A DNA stretch of 64,000 bases from Baylisascaris procyonis (taxonomy: Eukaryota > Nematoda > Chromadorea > Rhabditida > Ascarididae). Below, piece after piece: positions 36,301 to 49,399 of this stretch. The position numbers were made by a program, and so were the translations under genes. How positions within the stretch are numbered: position 1 is the stretch's first letter; each line of letters starts with the position of its first letter. Location of the stretch: the NCBI GenBank assembly GCA_037389465.1, contig JAZARR010000078.1, positions 3,038,001 through 3,102,000 of the forward strand. Direction: 5' to 3'. The notes beneath the pieces are model-generated. The model had not been told where the DNA came from and ran no database searches. It saw only the letters and a list, made by a program, of their open reading frames with translations.

Positions 36301-39300
36301 TGAAGAAAAACCACAAATGAATATGGGATGCGCAAAAATACAATAAGAGTTTATTCATTGCATGAAAAATTTAGTCACCAATACGTTATGTTTACAATTT
36401 TCTCAACAAGTCATTATAGTGTTGCTTTTGCTCATGAAAAAGACATGCAAATAAGTTGAACGAACAGCAAAAAAAAATACTGGTATTTATTGTCTATGAC
36501 TTGAAATTAATGCGATAAGTGAACGCAAAATTGGACACATTTCTTTGCAGCAATATATGATCGAATAACAAAGTTATTTGATAATATATGAGAGTGCGAT
36601 ATTTCTTTGATTATAGTCTTATGAGCGGATGTAACATAGCATCTGCTGTTGATCCGTCATGCATAGTGCTCGGTTATAATAATCGAAATATGAGAGTATT
36701 CGATGAAGGAAATACCGCTGTCGACAGTGAGCAGCTTGAGTTTGCGCAATCATGTATTTGATGTCGCCTATCGTTAGATGAACCATATTTTGCGTATTTC
36801 AAGTGCACTGAATACAACAGTATTCACTCAGCTTACCTGACTATTTGCTTTATATTTGTTTTAGAGGTCAATAAGCAAAGATTCGAGAAATAGGTGTGCT
36901 TTATAAATAGCTCTCTGTGGAACATATCGCGTATTTAGCATCATTACCTCTCATTCTCTCTAAGACGACGAATTGTCAAATGTCAGTATCGAATTATGAG
37001 TGCTGAATAAGTTCGGGAGCATAGATGATCGCTTTAAAAGCGAGGCAGAAAAGATAAGTTGATTATCACAAAGAAGGAACCACAATATCTTCAAAACAAA
37101 TCCATGATTTGACTTGCCGTTGCGAAATCTCATCGATTCGCTCATAAAGGTGATTCTATGTGAGCAAATTTTTGACATTGTTTCATATGAAAACCCTAAA
37201 GCCAATAGAATGCCATCGTGCTATCGCCAAGAGATCTACTTATTATTATTTGATCGAAGAACGGACGCTTTAGTGATGTCACTTCAAACAAACTCACTGC
37301 TTTAACGCAGTAGTAAACATGGCCCAATTGGTTAGCAGAATGTTCTGCTGTATATCAGTGTCGAGTTTGTTTGCCTTCACTGTCGGTTGATTCCTGTCAA
37401 ATCAAACAGTTTTTAATTGATATTTTGGCAAGCAACATTCCGTTCTGAAAATCAGTATACCTTTTCATTCTTAGTGCTCTCTTCCTTTTCGTCATCGCTT
37501 TTATCTTTCTTCCGTTCATGCTCTCTCCTTTTGTCTCGCATAGCCGGTAAAGGATGCGCCACGAGTAATGAACACGTTAAATGTCCACTGGTGCTTTCTA
37601 GACTCGTTTTTCAGTAAACACTATTAGAAGCAGACCGAACGGATCGCACGTATAACTGTGAAACCTTTTTCTCTGGCTCACTTCCTGTTAGCATAAGCCT
37701 TCTTGCCGGTATTTGCATATCCCCGCAAAAGCTCAGCTCTCCTCCAACATTTTTGAATTGACTCAATCAATTAGTGCAAGAAGTTCTATAAAGTTCTGGT
37801 GTACTTTTTTTTTACCGATAATAGCACATGAAGCAGCTTTATTTATTTATCAGTTTTTTCTATTCTTTTTTTCTCAACTCGCTAATTTCTATTGATCTCT
37901 TGCAAGGGGATATATAAACAATCGATGGGGAATTGAAAATCGGTGAACGATTTATGCTGCACTGCTAGACCAACTAGTAGGGACAGATTTTCGCTCCATT
38001 ACGAGAGTTCTATATAACATATTAACCTTTTAACGCATAATTAACGAAATATTCAAAATTTCAAAAAAGTAAGATCTGCCGAACAAATCGTAAGATGATA
38101 TGTGTTGTGCGATTGTTGCCAATTAATGGATTCATCAATGATCTTATGATACGATACGAAAGAAATCCCCCATGGAGTATAATAATAGCCAAACGCGATC
38201 GAGTGGCGTGTGGAAGCGGATACAATTTCATGGCTTTCTTCCACATCTCAAGTATCATACGTTGTTATCGCATTTGCTAACGTTTACAGCCGACAGTATT
38301 TGCGGCAAACATGAAAAGTTGGTTAGTCGGCTGTCACTGAGGCACGAGTGAGGATATCGTTGGCAAACGCTCTAAACGGTAGTCGTCAATTGAGGTGTGC
38401 CAACCAATTGGGCGTGATAGTCAGAGAACGCAGTTCACTGCACACGAGCACTGCCAAATCGCTAATCACGACCAGCTCGCATAGCGCCGCTTCCCGCGAT
38501 TAACGAAAATCACTCCTAAAACCCCTTCTTTCCTCACCTATCCCCCTAATGCTTATGTTGTCGTGTACTTCCAACAGTCAATATATTTAACTGCGTTTTG
38601 CACTTTTCCCATCGAATATTCCACATTCATATGGAGAATTTCAGTTCATCTAATTAATTCCTCAGAAAGTTCACATACAACTTAGCTAACGGGCTTTTCA
38701 TAGTACTATGATCACAGCAGAAAGGTTTGCCATGAGAGAGGAGGGGAGGAGAGGTGAAGGGAAGAAGGAGTAGTAAGGATGATGGGTCTCTTCCATTTTC
38801 ACACTTTTAAAAATCTCACGTAAAGGTCCTCCCTCTCGAATTCTGCCCCCATGAAGAACAAATTCATAAGACTTTGCCAGGTGGTGATTCCAAATAGAAT
38901 TGGCGCCCATCCTTTTATGCGGGCTAAGTGTCCTAGCAGATCTTGGAATGAAGTTACACACTTGCGTAACAAAATAAGTAGAATGAAACTTTATAAACGT
39001 GTGAGTATTGCGACGATAGTACTGTTCGATTAATGCGGAACAACTGGTATGCAGAGTCATTCCTACATACTTCAATACATGATTAGCAACGGGGCGAAAA
39101 ATCATCCTATCAAAAAAACTAAAAAGAGTGTGTGGGCGAACGGAAACGACTCTGCTGAGGTGTAAATTCTGGCCAATATCGTAAGTACTGAGGGTGGGAA
39201 ATGTTCATTTTCCCAATGTGAATGGTAGACCGATTCATTGCACATTTGATCGAATTAGACTAAACATCTGGTAGCAAAGATTATCGTCGATAAAGGTTGC

Positions 39301-39800
39301 AAATAGCAAGAAGTTCCGATATGACAACGGCCATTGATGTTCGATATGTTATTGTTGTCGTATGACATCCTCTATGAACAGGCTACGATCGTTTCGCTTA
39401 GCGAACATTATGTTCCTAGAGAGCTCCATTCTTACTGGGTGATATACTTAATGCGATTAAAGGGAACGTTGCAAATTGTAGTAAAGAGCTTTCAAAGCTG
39501 GTGTGGATTACATACATCCTTATTTAACTAAAATATATCATCGAACTGCTCATTCACTGAAGTGAAATTAGTCATCGAGCATAGCAAACTTAGTGGGAAG
39601 CAACTCGAAGTCAAATATTATATTCAACTTCGCATGAGACAACTGCACAATTTGCATGCTATATTTAATTGCAGTGCTAATTTTTGAGTTGCCTAACAGC
39701 CTCTTGTGAAGCTTATGCAAAAGTCGAGAATGAGAAAATAATGCAATATAGGGAGCCGTTTTTGGTTTCATCAAAGAGACAAGAGGGATGTGCATCCGAA
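33400..39800. other. No supported gene
   Basis: Several GC-richer patches (33490-33720, 34900-35040, 35400-35650, 38290-38500) interrupt AT-rich DNA. The longest frames, 35351-35719 and 38698-39105 on the minus strand, have no recognisable domain or paired splice signals. The patch at 38290-38500, about 1.5 kb upstream of the receptor start, may be regulatory. Confidence 0.4.
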
Positions 39801-39849
39801 GTGCTGTTTGCATTTTGCATGCGCGCACGCCCACAGTAATCGAAATCAA

Positions 39850-39885
39850 CCAATAACGACTAGCGGCGATCACAATGCTCCGCCC
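39850..39885 (+). promoter_or_regulatory. CCAAT box and CCGCCC box upstream of the receptor
   Basis: CCAAT at 39850-39854 and CCGCCC at 39880-39885, in a GC-rich patch 90-120 bases before the candidate first ATG of the nuclear receptor. Arrangement fits a proximal promoter. Confidence 0.35.
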
Positions 39886-39972
39886 ATTTGTAACTTCATC
39901 ATCGGACGTCTATTATCGGCACATTTACTTTTTGCTCTCAGCCTACTCAATCTCGACGTGCAAACCCGGCAA

Positions 39973-42265
39973 ATGACGTCTTTTCACGGCTCAACCGCAC
40001 CCTCCACTCCCTCCAGTGAGTCCTTTATGACTGAAATTATTACTCGTTTTTTTTTTTTTTTTGGCTTATAACATCGTTGGGCACTCATTTTTGCACATAC
40101 TGACACACTTATATAACCAATAAGCGAGTAACGTTTGACTTCTGTGCCGATTGCGCGCAAAAGATTTTGTAACACTTTGGTGATATGGCTTCAAGGCTTT
40201 TGCATCTTGCATAGTATGTATATTATGACAGTAAGTCTTTGATAATCATTGATAGTAGTCATAGGTCTTTACTCAATATCTGACTACTGCCTTCTTCACT
40301 TACTTTTAATACTCTCGGCCTCGTCAGCTGCTTCTTTTTGCTTGCGATACCAGAATGCTTGGCGCAAGCGTCTGTCTGATTTTGAATCAACCTTTGCTGT
40401 CGTAATGGCAGAATCGATTTGTTCTATATTTTCATGCGTAGCAAATATGATACATATAGATTCAATCGAATACTGCAAATTAACCTTTCTCTTTGAAACG
40501 TTTGCTTGGGAATTGTTCGATCGCTTTTCTGCTAACCTATCATTTTCATTATTTCATAGCTGAATATCTGGCACTTTTTTGTTTTGAGGCATATAACATT
40601 TTTATTAGCAGTCGGCTATTTCGTTGCCCAATGCGTATTTAACGAAATGTTTGTTGCTCATTTTAGCATAATTTCACTTGTTATACTGTGAATGCTAGCC
40701 AAGATAAACTTTCATACCTCATTCATTCGCCATTTTTCATCAAACCCTTCTTCTATTATGCAATAATTTGGCGCTTTTTTATCTCATTTATAGATCTATT
40801 TTATTGGAATTAAAATTAGTCGTTGCATTCTAAAAGAAAGCATACTAATTTCCATTTAACTGGCTACAATAGGACAATGCCTCTGTTTTATGTAACCGTG
40901 CGAATATTTTTATCTTTTAAAAGTGCCCGGTTTTGCACACAATCAAGATTTTATTTTACGTTTGATTTTTCTTCTTTTAATTTTAATATCAGGAACTGTA
41001 TTCTCTTCTATCAGTAGATAGAATCTTGAAGAACTGTATTTTCTTCTTACCAATTTCATTTTCACTCTCATTTTTTCTTAATTCTTTTTTCATCAACTGA
41101 GAGCTTCTTCTAGCATTGAATAGGCAGCTAAGAGTTCAATTTCAAAAGGAGACTAGTTTTAAATTTCGATACTAAACTATCCACTCTTGCGTTCGATGTG
41201 TTCAGAAATTGCACTTCTCTTCACATTTGCATCGAATCATGATAGGCACCCATCCTTATGTAACACTTGTGCATTGCACATAAAAAATATGTGCACATTA
41301 TTGCGTCCTAGTTGATTTTCAGGTTTGTAAAGAGGTGATCTGAGGCGAGAAGGGGAGGGAAGAAAGAATGAGAAGGTAATAAAAAACGTGGCGAGCGCTT
41401 GAGAAGAATTAAGGATCTAAATGAGTCGTCAAAAAGTGAAGCAAAAATTTCCACGAATTTCTCTATTTTTCTTTTTTCTCTTCTAGAAATATTGTCTTCA
41501 TAAATGCTGAAATACTTTATTTAAAATAATTGAGGCGTATCCCATAATTATTAATTCTTTCTTGAAGTAGAAAGAACACCTTTCTTAGCTTTTTTTAGAA
41601 ATTTTAAATTATATGATGAAATAGTAATGTTTCTAGGCATCTGAATCCAAACTTTCGAGGAATTTTTTTTCAATGTTTGGAAGTTGAAGAGTCTGTTCTT
41701 TGGCATAATCTTATGTATCAACGTGCTGGCGATGAGAACGCTGAAGTGGTGGTGGTGTCTTCTTGATGAATGTTCCACTATACTAAGAGGAGACTCATCT
41801 TTAAAAAAAAGAACAGAGGATGCATTTTTTATTTATTGCACTATGTACTGAATTGTTTGTAAAAACATTCGATATGGTTGCGTTCGTCAAAGTTTTGTGG
41901 TTTTGAGTTGAACTCTTGAGAGGCATCAATGTGGCATGCACTTTACAGTACTCGTATAAACGCTAATTGACGCGTATCCGTGTACAATTGTGATTTGTTG
42001 ACTATGTTTGTGCAATTCAACGCCATTTCGAGTGCCGTACTTCTTTAATGAAGGTCGTCCTTTCACCAATAAAGACACAATTACAATCACTAGTCTCTAT
42101 GTCGATATTCGTGACTGCTTTCGTTTTTCAATAAAGCAATCGCAAAATTTTGGGAAAAGAGATGAATATTATTTGGGTTATAAAAGGAAACACTGATAAA
42201 GAATTTGATACTACTAAGTTAGCCGGAATATCACTGATCTAGTTTTTTTTCTCGGCGACAGGTAC

Positions 42266-42326
<61 letters not shown>

Positions 42327-45300
42327 ATGATATGATATGATATGCAGGTCACTACAGTAAAATATGTGTATAGCTTTGGCAACTGGAAGTTGTTGGATAG
42401 TTCGGCGTATCGGTCGAATTTGTGAGACAGATAAAGTGATAGCAATTAAGCATCTGATAAATATATGTAATTAATTCCATAGAAATCATCTTTTAAAAAC
42501 AACAGTAATTGAGTCTCGCACCTCTCTCTTAATAGGCGTCCAAGTTTAGCTTTAAAGGGAGTGTATGTAGATCAGCATGTAGGGACTCACAAAAAGTGCT
42601 GCTCAAACAAGCATAAATGGCAGATTTTCTGAAGAAAGAAACCTCTCATAGCGACTGTATATGCCCCGTCTGCTTCACTTAAATTGACGCCGATTTGCGA
42701 GGAAAATTGCCGGTCGGCAAGCGCAACCCGATTCATACGCCATTCAGGAAGTCCGTTTCCCCCATCGAGTGAAGTTGGATATGAGCCATTTTAACGCGCC
42801 GTTGAGCACAAACTAATATTCTTTTCACTGCACTTATCGCACCTTTTTGACGGTTGGTGTCACCAAATAATGTAGAAATTACGGCTGAAAATCGTCGAAG
42901 TTTTTATGAGCTGTACAAAGAGCTGCATTTTCCGTCTGAACCGAGAAACCATGATCAAAAACAAAAATGCATCGAGAGCTGAGGTGAGATAATGTGATGC
43001 GCCTTTTTGTAGAGTTTCAAGAGAGTGAAATAACTGTTGGAAAATTGCTTTGGTTTGTTTGCTTCGTCAAGTTCTAATTGTGTGAGCAAATTGAAAGAGG
43101 CCAGGACGTTTGTATTACCTCAAAGGAACCTTTACTCTGTTGCATATGAATTTTCACATATACTCACTTTAGCTTATTACTTTTAGCTTTGTCCATCATT
43201 TCTAAGCATCCTTCGCCCACAAAATTCATGTCGATTGTTGATGAGGTGTTGTTTCATACACACGCTCTATGTATTAGACCCGCGTGCACACTCGACAGAC
43301 AACAAATTCTTTTTTCGGCAACAAATTTTTCTTTTCATCGATGAAGGCGCAGTATGCCCAACTCGTTAAATGGATGGAGTTTTTCTACTCATATTACCTG
43401 CTCAGATTTATACTAATCTCGGTCAGGGATGTAGCAAAATTTGCTACAGAAGGCAAGAAAACAAAACGAATTCGTTCGTGATGATGTCGAATCACCGCGC
43501 TCAGTACTACCGGTGTAAACGTTTTAGCCGTCCACTGTTCCGCAACGATAGTGTCTATAAATATCGTAGATGCAGTGAAAGTATTCTCGCTTAGACTGCT
43601 TTCATAACTTTATTGAGAGAGGTGAAAGAGATAATTCTTGAAATTTGTAAACCGTGTACAGGTTCAGATCTGCATGTATAACTCATATAGTTCGATCACC
43701 TGAAATTACGTGGTTGAGTTCCCACTACATAGCTGAGCTAGCAGTTCCCTGCATACACGGCATATGAAGAGATATGAACGGTTCATGTTTGGCTAATCTC
43801 GAAAGTTCTTTCTATTTTCGACATCACTACTGGCATAAATATGCTAGAGTTATTAGTGCACGGTTTTGAATAAATTTGAAAATTGTGCAAAACGTAGCGA
43901 AAATTTCCTCTTAAATCACTATCTTTAATTAATGCTTCCTTGTTTGTTCTCTTTTGTGAGTCAGTTGCGCTAAAGTTATTCAATTTCCTAAGGTAGCAAT
44001 AAATGATCGGTGAAGAATGCATTGATTAAGCGCTCAAACATCTCTTCCGAATACCTCGGGACAACCGTGAAAAGCAACTCGGGCGCACTTTATAAAAATG
44101 ATTTTCAACTTATCAACCGTGTCGCTGTTCGCGAATTCGGCTGCACCTCCAGGGGGTATCTTCGTAACCAATTTGAGGCATAAAGCGTGACCGATTCATG
44201 AGAGGGATAAGGCAAAAAAATAAATTTGAGACATAAATGATGAGAAGGATTATGCCTATGAAGATAGCCCGAAATAACTGCTGCGCTCACTTCATGAAAA
44301 GATCCTTCGATTAAATAGCTTGTGTCTCAGGAAATGTTAGAAGTGAAGCGGAATGAAACATGGGATTCAAGTAGGCTTCGAGTTCAAGCGATGAATGAGT
44401 ACTTCAGTGCTTGACAAATTTAGATAGGTTTTCGGGTGAAAGGAGACATCATAAGAGCACTCAACGTTAGCGCTTCTAAGTCTCGCTAGGCAATGCGGCT
44501 TCAAACAACAGCCTCAACGGCTTCTTGGCGATTCATCGGCGAACACATCGAATGGGCACTACAGTATGACGGAAGCTAAAAATCGCAAATATTATTGCTG
44601 TAGGGAAGTGCTGACCGCAATCAATTATTCGTAAGGCGCATCGTTTTAGCGAGCAGGCACTTCATAACGACTGCGCCATTTGCCTCGGGTGATTCTCACC
44701 ATTATTGCATGGAGAGCAGCCAAGATCTTATAAATGCGAGTCGTCGGCATCATCGAAAATGGCCTCTTAGCCACTTATTACCGTAGTTGTATCAATGTAT
44801 TGCTAACACCCGTTGCACAAATGCTCATATTCTGGTAATTTCGTTGAAAAAGTGCAAGTCAGCACTGCTTCATATAAAAACTTCACATTACTCGTCAAAG
44901 TACCATAAAAAAGTTGCGAAACGAGTGACGATAATTTGAAATAATTACTACACTTTATCTTATGCTAAAAAAAAAGCAATTCAGCTGAAAGCGAGAAAGC
45001 AATTCGAGAAGAAAGAAAAGAAATTCAGAAGGGGGGGGGGTGAAAGAGATGAACTGCACAAATAACAGACCTTCTTCCCGGGTTTTTCACACTTTTTAAA
45101 TTCCGCTCTCGTCCTTCACGTTCATTTTTTCTAGCGAAATATTGTCAAATAGTTTAGACTGTCTCTCAACTCTTCGCCAATTCCTTGGGGTATGTAATTG
45201 ACCCTGTGAAATGGAAACTACACAGTTTGGTGGCAGCACTGTATATGAAACATAAGCGACAGTTCTTTTTTTTGGAGTCAATAGTCCTTGTAAGATACGT

Positions 45301-48300
45301 GGAATTAAAACTCAATGTGAAATTAGAATAAACCGCGGCAGAAGTTGCATCTTCAGAATTAGGATGCAAGGTTTCATACCGAATTTGAGGGGATATTCTA
45401 AGCGTGTTTTTTTTTTTTTTTTGGATTTTTCGTGACGTTCTAGAAAGACACTGTTTAAATATATCGAACAAATTCGCTGCGATTTGATGTAATTTCGCAT
45501 CCATTTTCAGTTCCACTTAGTGTTTGCAATAGCTCAAGAACGGCATAAACAAGCGACACACCCTACGCAACACTTGACGGTTTTGAAGATGACTTTCTGA
45601 AACTGCATATTAATAAATGATGGCTGCATTCTTGAGAAATATTTGTTTTTAATTAGGGACTTGCAATTATTTCTGGAAATTCATGCATTTTTCAAAACAC
45701 CTGCCGGTGGTACAGGTCACTATCACTTGATGGCTCTAGATGATTTCCTCTGGATAGACGTCTGGCATGAAATCTAATAGCTTTCCTTCATCTGCGCCAC
45801 CCGTTCAGATCAGCCATAGAAAACTTAGTTCGTCGCTTCCAACCGCGCCATATGGCGAGGGAGTTTGAATCCTAAGAAAGTTATGAAAGCTTGAACATTT
45901 AACAGCTAATCTGTGCATTGCGATGCGAAACACATTATGAAGTAGCAGTTAACAGTAGAGTGCTGCTGCTATGAAGACATCATCCACTTAGCAGTTGTTG
46001 CGTTTCCGTATTGGGCGAACTGAAAGCGAATCGACCGTTTGTTTAAAGTGAGCTGATGATGAAATGGGCTCATTGTGGACACTTTTAAGATTAGTAGAAA
46101 GGCTAGTAGCTGTACGACATTGCTTATGGGTGATTTATTGTCACCTTTCGTTTTTCATTTTTATTTATGATTGTTGTTAGTTTTGAAAGGTCATTCCATT
46201 CATTCGTTATTTGCAAACGGTGTCTGCATAATGTAATGAATGCAGACATTAATAACTATATACTTGAGATATTGCTGAAGTAGTTGTTGAACGACGAAAG
46301 GAATTAATTGTCTTTCAGGTCGTATATTACTAGACGTACCTTGTCGCGTATGTCAAGATCACTCGTCTGGAAAGCACTACGGTATTTTCAGTTGTGACGG
46401 ATGTGCCGGTTTTTTTAAGGTAAATGATTTGTCTCATTCTTAGCTCCATAATATCGAGTGCTTAAACTCTCACTAAAATCTTTACACTCAACTATTCAAA
46501 GTTCAACCCCACTCAGAATTTTAGTTTCACATACATGAGGAAGACCTACTGTTAAGGTGTGAAGAATATCTAAGAATGCGCCAAAATTGTACTTCGTCGA
46601 CAAACTCAGCGAACACTATAATCGAGAAATTTCAAATGAAAACCTTATAGAGAAATTGAGCTTGTATTACAGCGTTCAATTCGACGTCATCGTCAATACG
46701 TATGCAAAAATCGAGGTGGTGGTGAGGAAGGGAAATGTCTCGTTGATAAAACGCATCGCAATCAATGTCGGGCTTGTCGACTTACTAAATGCCTCGAAAT
46801 TGGTATGAATAAAGAAGCTGTCCAACATGAGCGTGGTCCCAGAAATGCGACAATTCGAAGGCATATTGCGTTATATGCATCTACCCCACCTAATCGTGAC
46901 AGATCAGTTCGTTATAAATTTGTTTCTTTGTTTCCACAACAACAGAAAGCTATCAATTTGTCAGTTGCTCATTTTCTAGAAAATTTTGCGATCGTTTCAA
47001 AGACAAATTTTTGAATTGCTGGACGCATTTAAGAGAATTTAAAAAATTCACTTTTCATTTGAGCCATATCTGATACTTTTTTTAAGGTTATCAAGCTAAT
47101 TTTATGCCAAAAGCCTCTGAAATGTTTGCAGGACGGAAAACACTCTATAGGATTATGCTAATTAACGAAAACAGCAGAATTATCATAAACTATACATAGC
47201 GATTAATCGATTATTCATTTATTTTGAAAAACATACACTAATGAGACGTGAGCATTTGTAGCACATAAGTGATATTAGTGTATTCGATAAGAGGTTTGCG
47301 ATGGTTCTTGTCCACGACAAGATCAAAATGAGCCATTGCTAATGTGGAGAATTTTTAGCAATACAAGATTTAAAATCTCTTTCCTTCCAGCCAGAATTCG
47401 GTTCGGATTCGGATTCACCGGCTTCATGTACAAATAGTGATATTGCGACGACGTCAAAAGACGCAGCCGCTCGGTTGTTCTTCCAGATTCTTCATTGGTC
47501 GAAATCGCTCATTCCTTTTGTATGCTTATCCCCTGATGATCAGGTTAGAGCAGAAGCTAGACTAGCTTCTATTTGGAGTACTATTTACACAAAAACTTAT
47601 TGATAGTTATTGCAAGAAGTGAAAATTATTTCATTACTTTTGAATTCATTTCCTTTCAGCTTTACGTGATGATTTAGCTCGACTCTAGTGCTGTTTTGGA
47701 AATATTTGAGCTCAGTAGGCCCCCACAGAGGTTCAGTGATGCTCCAGTTTGAAGTCAACCACTCCAGTTGACAAGCGAGAGGCTGAGATGAGGGATTCCA
47801 AGGATTTCGCTCGTGGGTTAAGCCTATTTCATTAAAAAAAAAGCCTGATACAAGTCATGGGAATTTCCTTATCAGGCTTTTCACTGATCAAAAGTAACAA
47901 GTGGAAAGAAGAAGGTGCTATTGCATTTCGAACTTAAAATATTGCGAAGAAAGCAAAAAAAAAAAAACAGCGACAACTCTCGCTTGCAGGTCTCGGCATT
48001 CAGTTCGTCATGGGGCGTTCTATTTTTATTGTCAGCTGTAGAAAACCGCCTTATGCAGAGCTCGACGTTGGCCAATGAACGAGTGTCAGACGTACAGACT
48101 AGGGCGAGGCTAGTTTCTGTGGTTGCACAACTCGAACAACTTGCCCTTGACGCCAATGAATTCAGTCATTTACGTCTCCTGAGCCTTATGAAAGGTAATT
48201 TAGCATTGCTTTAAAATGTCACATAGAACCCGATTTCTGCCATGCTATAGCACTATAGCTCTTTATTCATATAATTTCTTAAAATTTAACTTGTGACAGG

Positions 48301-49111
48301 CATAGCCTATGTATAACAATAAAAACGTATTAGAGAGGTCTAAACAATGGAATGAAAGCTGATTGCTGAAATGCTGCATTTATTCTGCCTAGGTTGCACT
48401 ATATTCTTTGAACGAATGCTCATCTCTTACCGCAGTAAAAGGCTGGGAAATAAGTGCTGGAATTGAGTACTCGAGCAGAGTTGCACTTTTGCAATGATGG
48501 ATTCCACAGTGGCTTTCCAAGGTTCACTTTCAATACTTTTATTTCAGATGAAATGAAGAGGCGTGCTTGTCGATGAATTCCAACACACCGCTTTCATTTT
48601 CAAAGAACTTTTCTTTCAATTTTCTCATTATAGGCTCACAAAGTTGCATATTTTCACCGAACTCTTTCATAATCACCATACACTGGTAACTGTGACGTCA
48701 ATCTTCTAATCTAGAACAGGTTATCAATCCTTGGAGGAACTAAGCGGGATTTTTTTCTGTCAGAGTCATCGTCTATCGACTCATTTGTGGTATTTGCGAA
48801 AAGGAATGCACATTTCCTGAAGTGTATTATCGCTGGAAGTCTATTTTATTTATCAGATGCATATTTTAGGGCGTCATGCACAAATGGAGCAGCTTTCTGC
48901 ATTCAATCTAGCACAGCATCAACAGATCGCCTATCCATGTCAACCACTACGGTACATATCGTGTATGGTTTTGCTAGAGACAATGCCACAATTCGAATCG
49001 ATCCTTCTTGAACTTTATTTCAAACAGTCGATTGGTAACGCATCGATGTCTGCATTAATATCTGATATTCTCATTCCAAAAACTTTAAATAAATCTGAAA
49101 AATCCGATTAG
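39973..49111 (+). CDS. nhr-67: Tailless-type nuclear receptor (nhr-67-like)
   Basis: DNA-binding transcription factor of the NR2E class. Exons: 39973-40015 (candidate first exon), 46319-46419, 46673-46906, 47391-47543, 47990-48194, 48393-48434 (tentative), 48857-49111. The first exon reads [14 protein letters not shown] to a GTGAGT donor in phase 1, and joins as [12 protein letters not shown], like the S-RILDIPC start of tailless. The zinc-finger domain follows: [20 protein letters not shown] and [17 protein letters not shown], then [20 protein letters not shown] and the tailless-specific extension [13 protein letters not shown]. Ligand-domain pieces are [60 protein letters not shown] and, near the end, [17 protein letters not shown]. 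Stop TAG at 49109. The junction between the exons ending at 48194 (phase 1) and 48434 (phase 0 in the best frame) is off by one base, so one boundary is wrong, a micro-exon is missing, or the sequence has an error. Confidence 0.88.
39984..41250 (-). CDS. Unidentified multi-exon gene antisense to the receptor 5' end
   Basis: Phase-consistent exons, in transcript order: about 41250-41188 (frame with [12 protein letters not shown], donor GTTTAG; start unclear), 41127-41051 ([19 protein letters not shown]; donor GTAAGA), 40752-40718 ([11 protein letters not shown]; could start at 40782), 40472-40304 and 40030-39984. The 169-nt exon 40472-40304 is the strongest: TTTGCAG acceptor, 56 open codons, GTAAGTG donor, with [19 protein letters not shown] and [20 protein letters not shown]. 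It splices in phase to an ATTTCAG acceptor and ends ..[18 protein letters not shown]. The product is charged and probably helical; no family recognised. It lies inside the long first intron of the receptor, and its last exon overlaps the receptor's candidate first exon on the other strand. The two 5' exons are the least certain. Confidence 0.42.
42269..42323. repeat. (TA)n microsatellite
   Basis: About 27 TA units in the receptor's first intron, followed by a short gatat run. Confidence 0.95.
47840..47882. repeat. Perfect 12-bp inverted repeat in receptor intron
   Basis: aaaagcctgata (47840-47851) and its exact reverse complement (47871-47882) enclose a 19-base loop. It sits in the intron between two ligand-domain exons, about 100 bases before the 47990 acceptor, so it could form a hairpin in the pre-mRNA. 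Confidence 0.8.
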
Positions 49112-49360
49112 TCTTTTCAGTGATCTTTTCCAATGAAAGCTCTCAATATAGAACAATCACTAGGTTGATATTTTTTCAAACGATGCCATCTAATTTCTGA
49201 AATCATTTATAAAAGCTCATCCGCTCTGAACTGCTCATGATAAAACTCATCGAAAATCAAATAAGTGTTTCTAGAGAGTGGAGGAGAGGGGAGAAAACTA
49301 GAGAGAAAAGAGAAAGGGAAGCGCAAATTAAACATGCCATCCCAGTTGATCCATTTCATC

Positions 49361-49366
49361 AATAAA
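49361..49366 (+). terminator. Receptor polyadenylation signal AATAAA
   Basis: Canonical hexamer 250 bases after the receptor stop codon. Confidence 0.55.
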
Positions 49367-49399
49367 ATGGAAAATCGTTATATAATTGAGGAAGCGCCA

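Noticed and set aside
37320..37393. tRNA-like or SINE-like sequence (A-box match tggcccaattgg and weak B-box ggttgattcc)
   Set aside because: Box spacing is too long, the B-box lacks its core C, and no acceptor or T stem pairs.
38698..39105. 135-aa minus-strand frame
   Set aside because: No recognisable motif and part is a purine-rich low-complexity tract read as codons.
42850..42990. 42-codon plus-strand frame ([19 protein letters not shown])
   Set aside because: Protein-like, but no ATG, no acceptor and the opposite strand is equally open.
44040..44170. Open plus-strand frame in the receptor intron
   Set aside because: No ATG or splice signals. Length is within chance for this amount of DNA.
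45166..45516. 116-aa minus-strand frame
   Set aside because: Runs through a poly-T/A stretch giving a lysine run; no splice signals; lies in the receptor intron.
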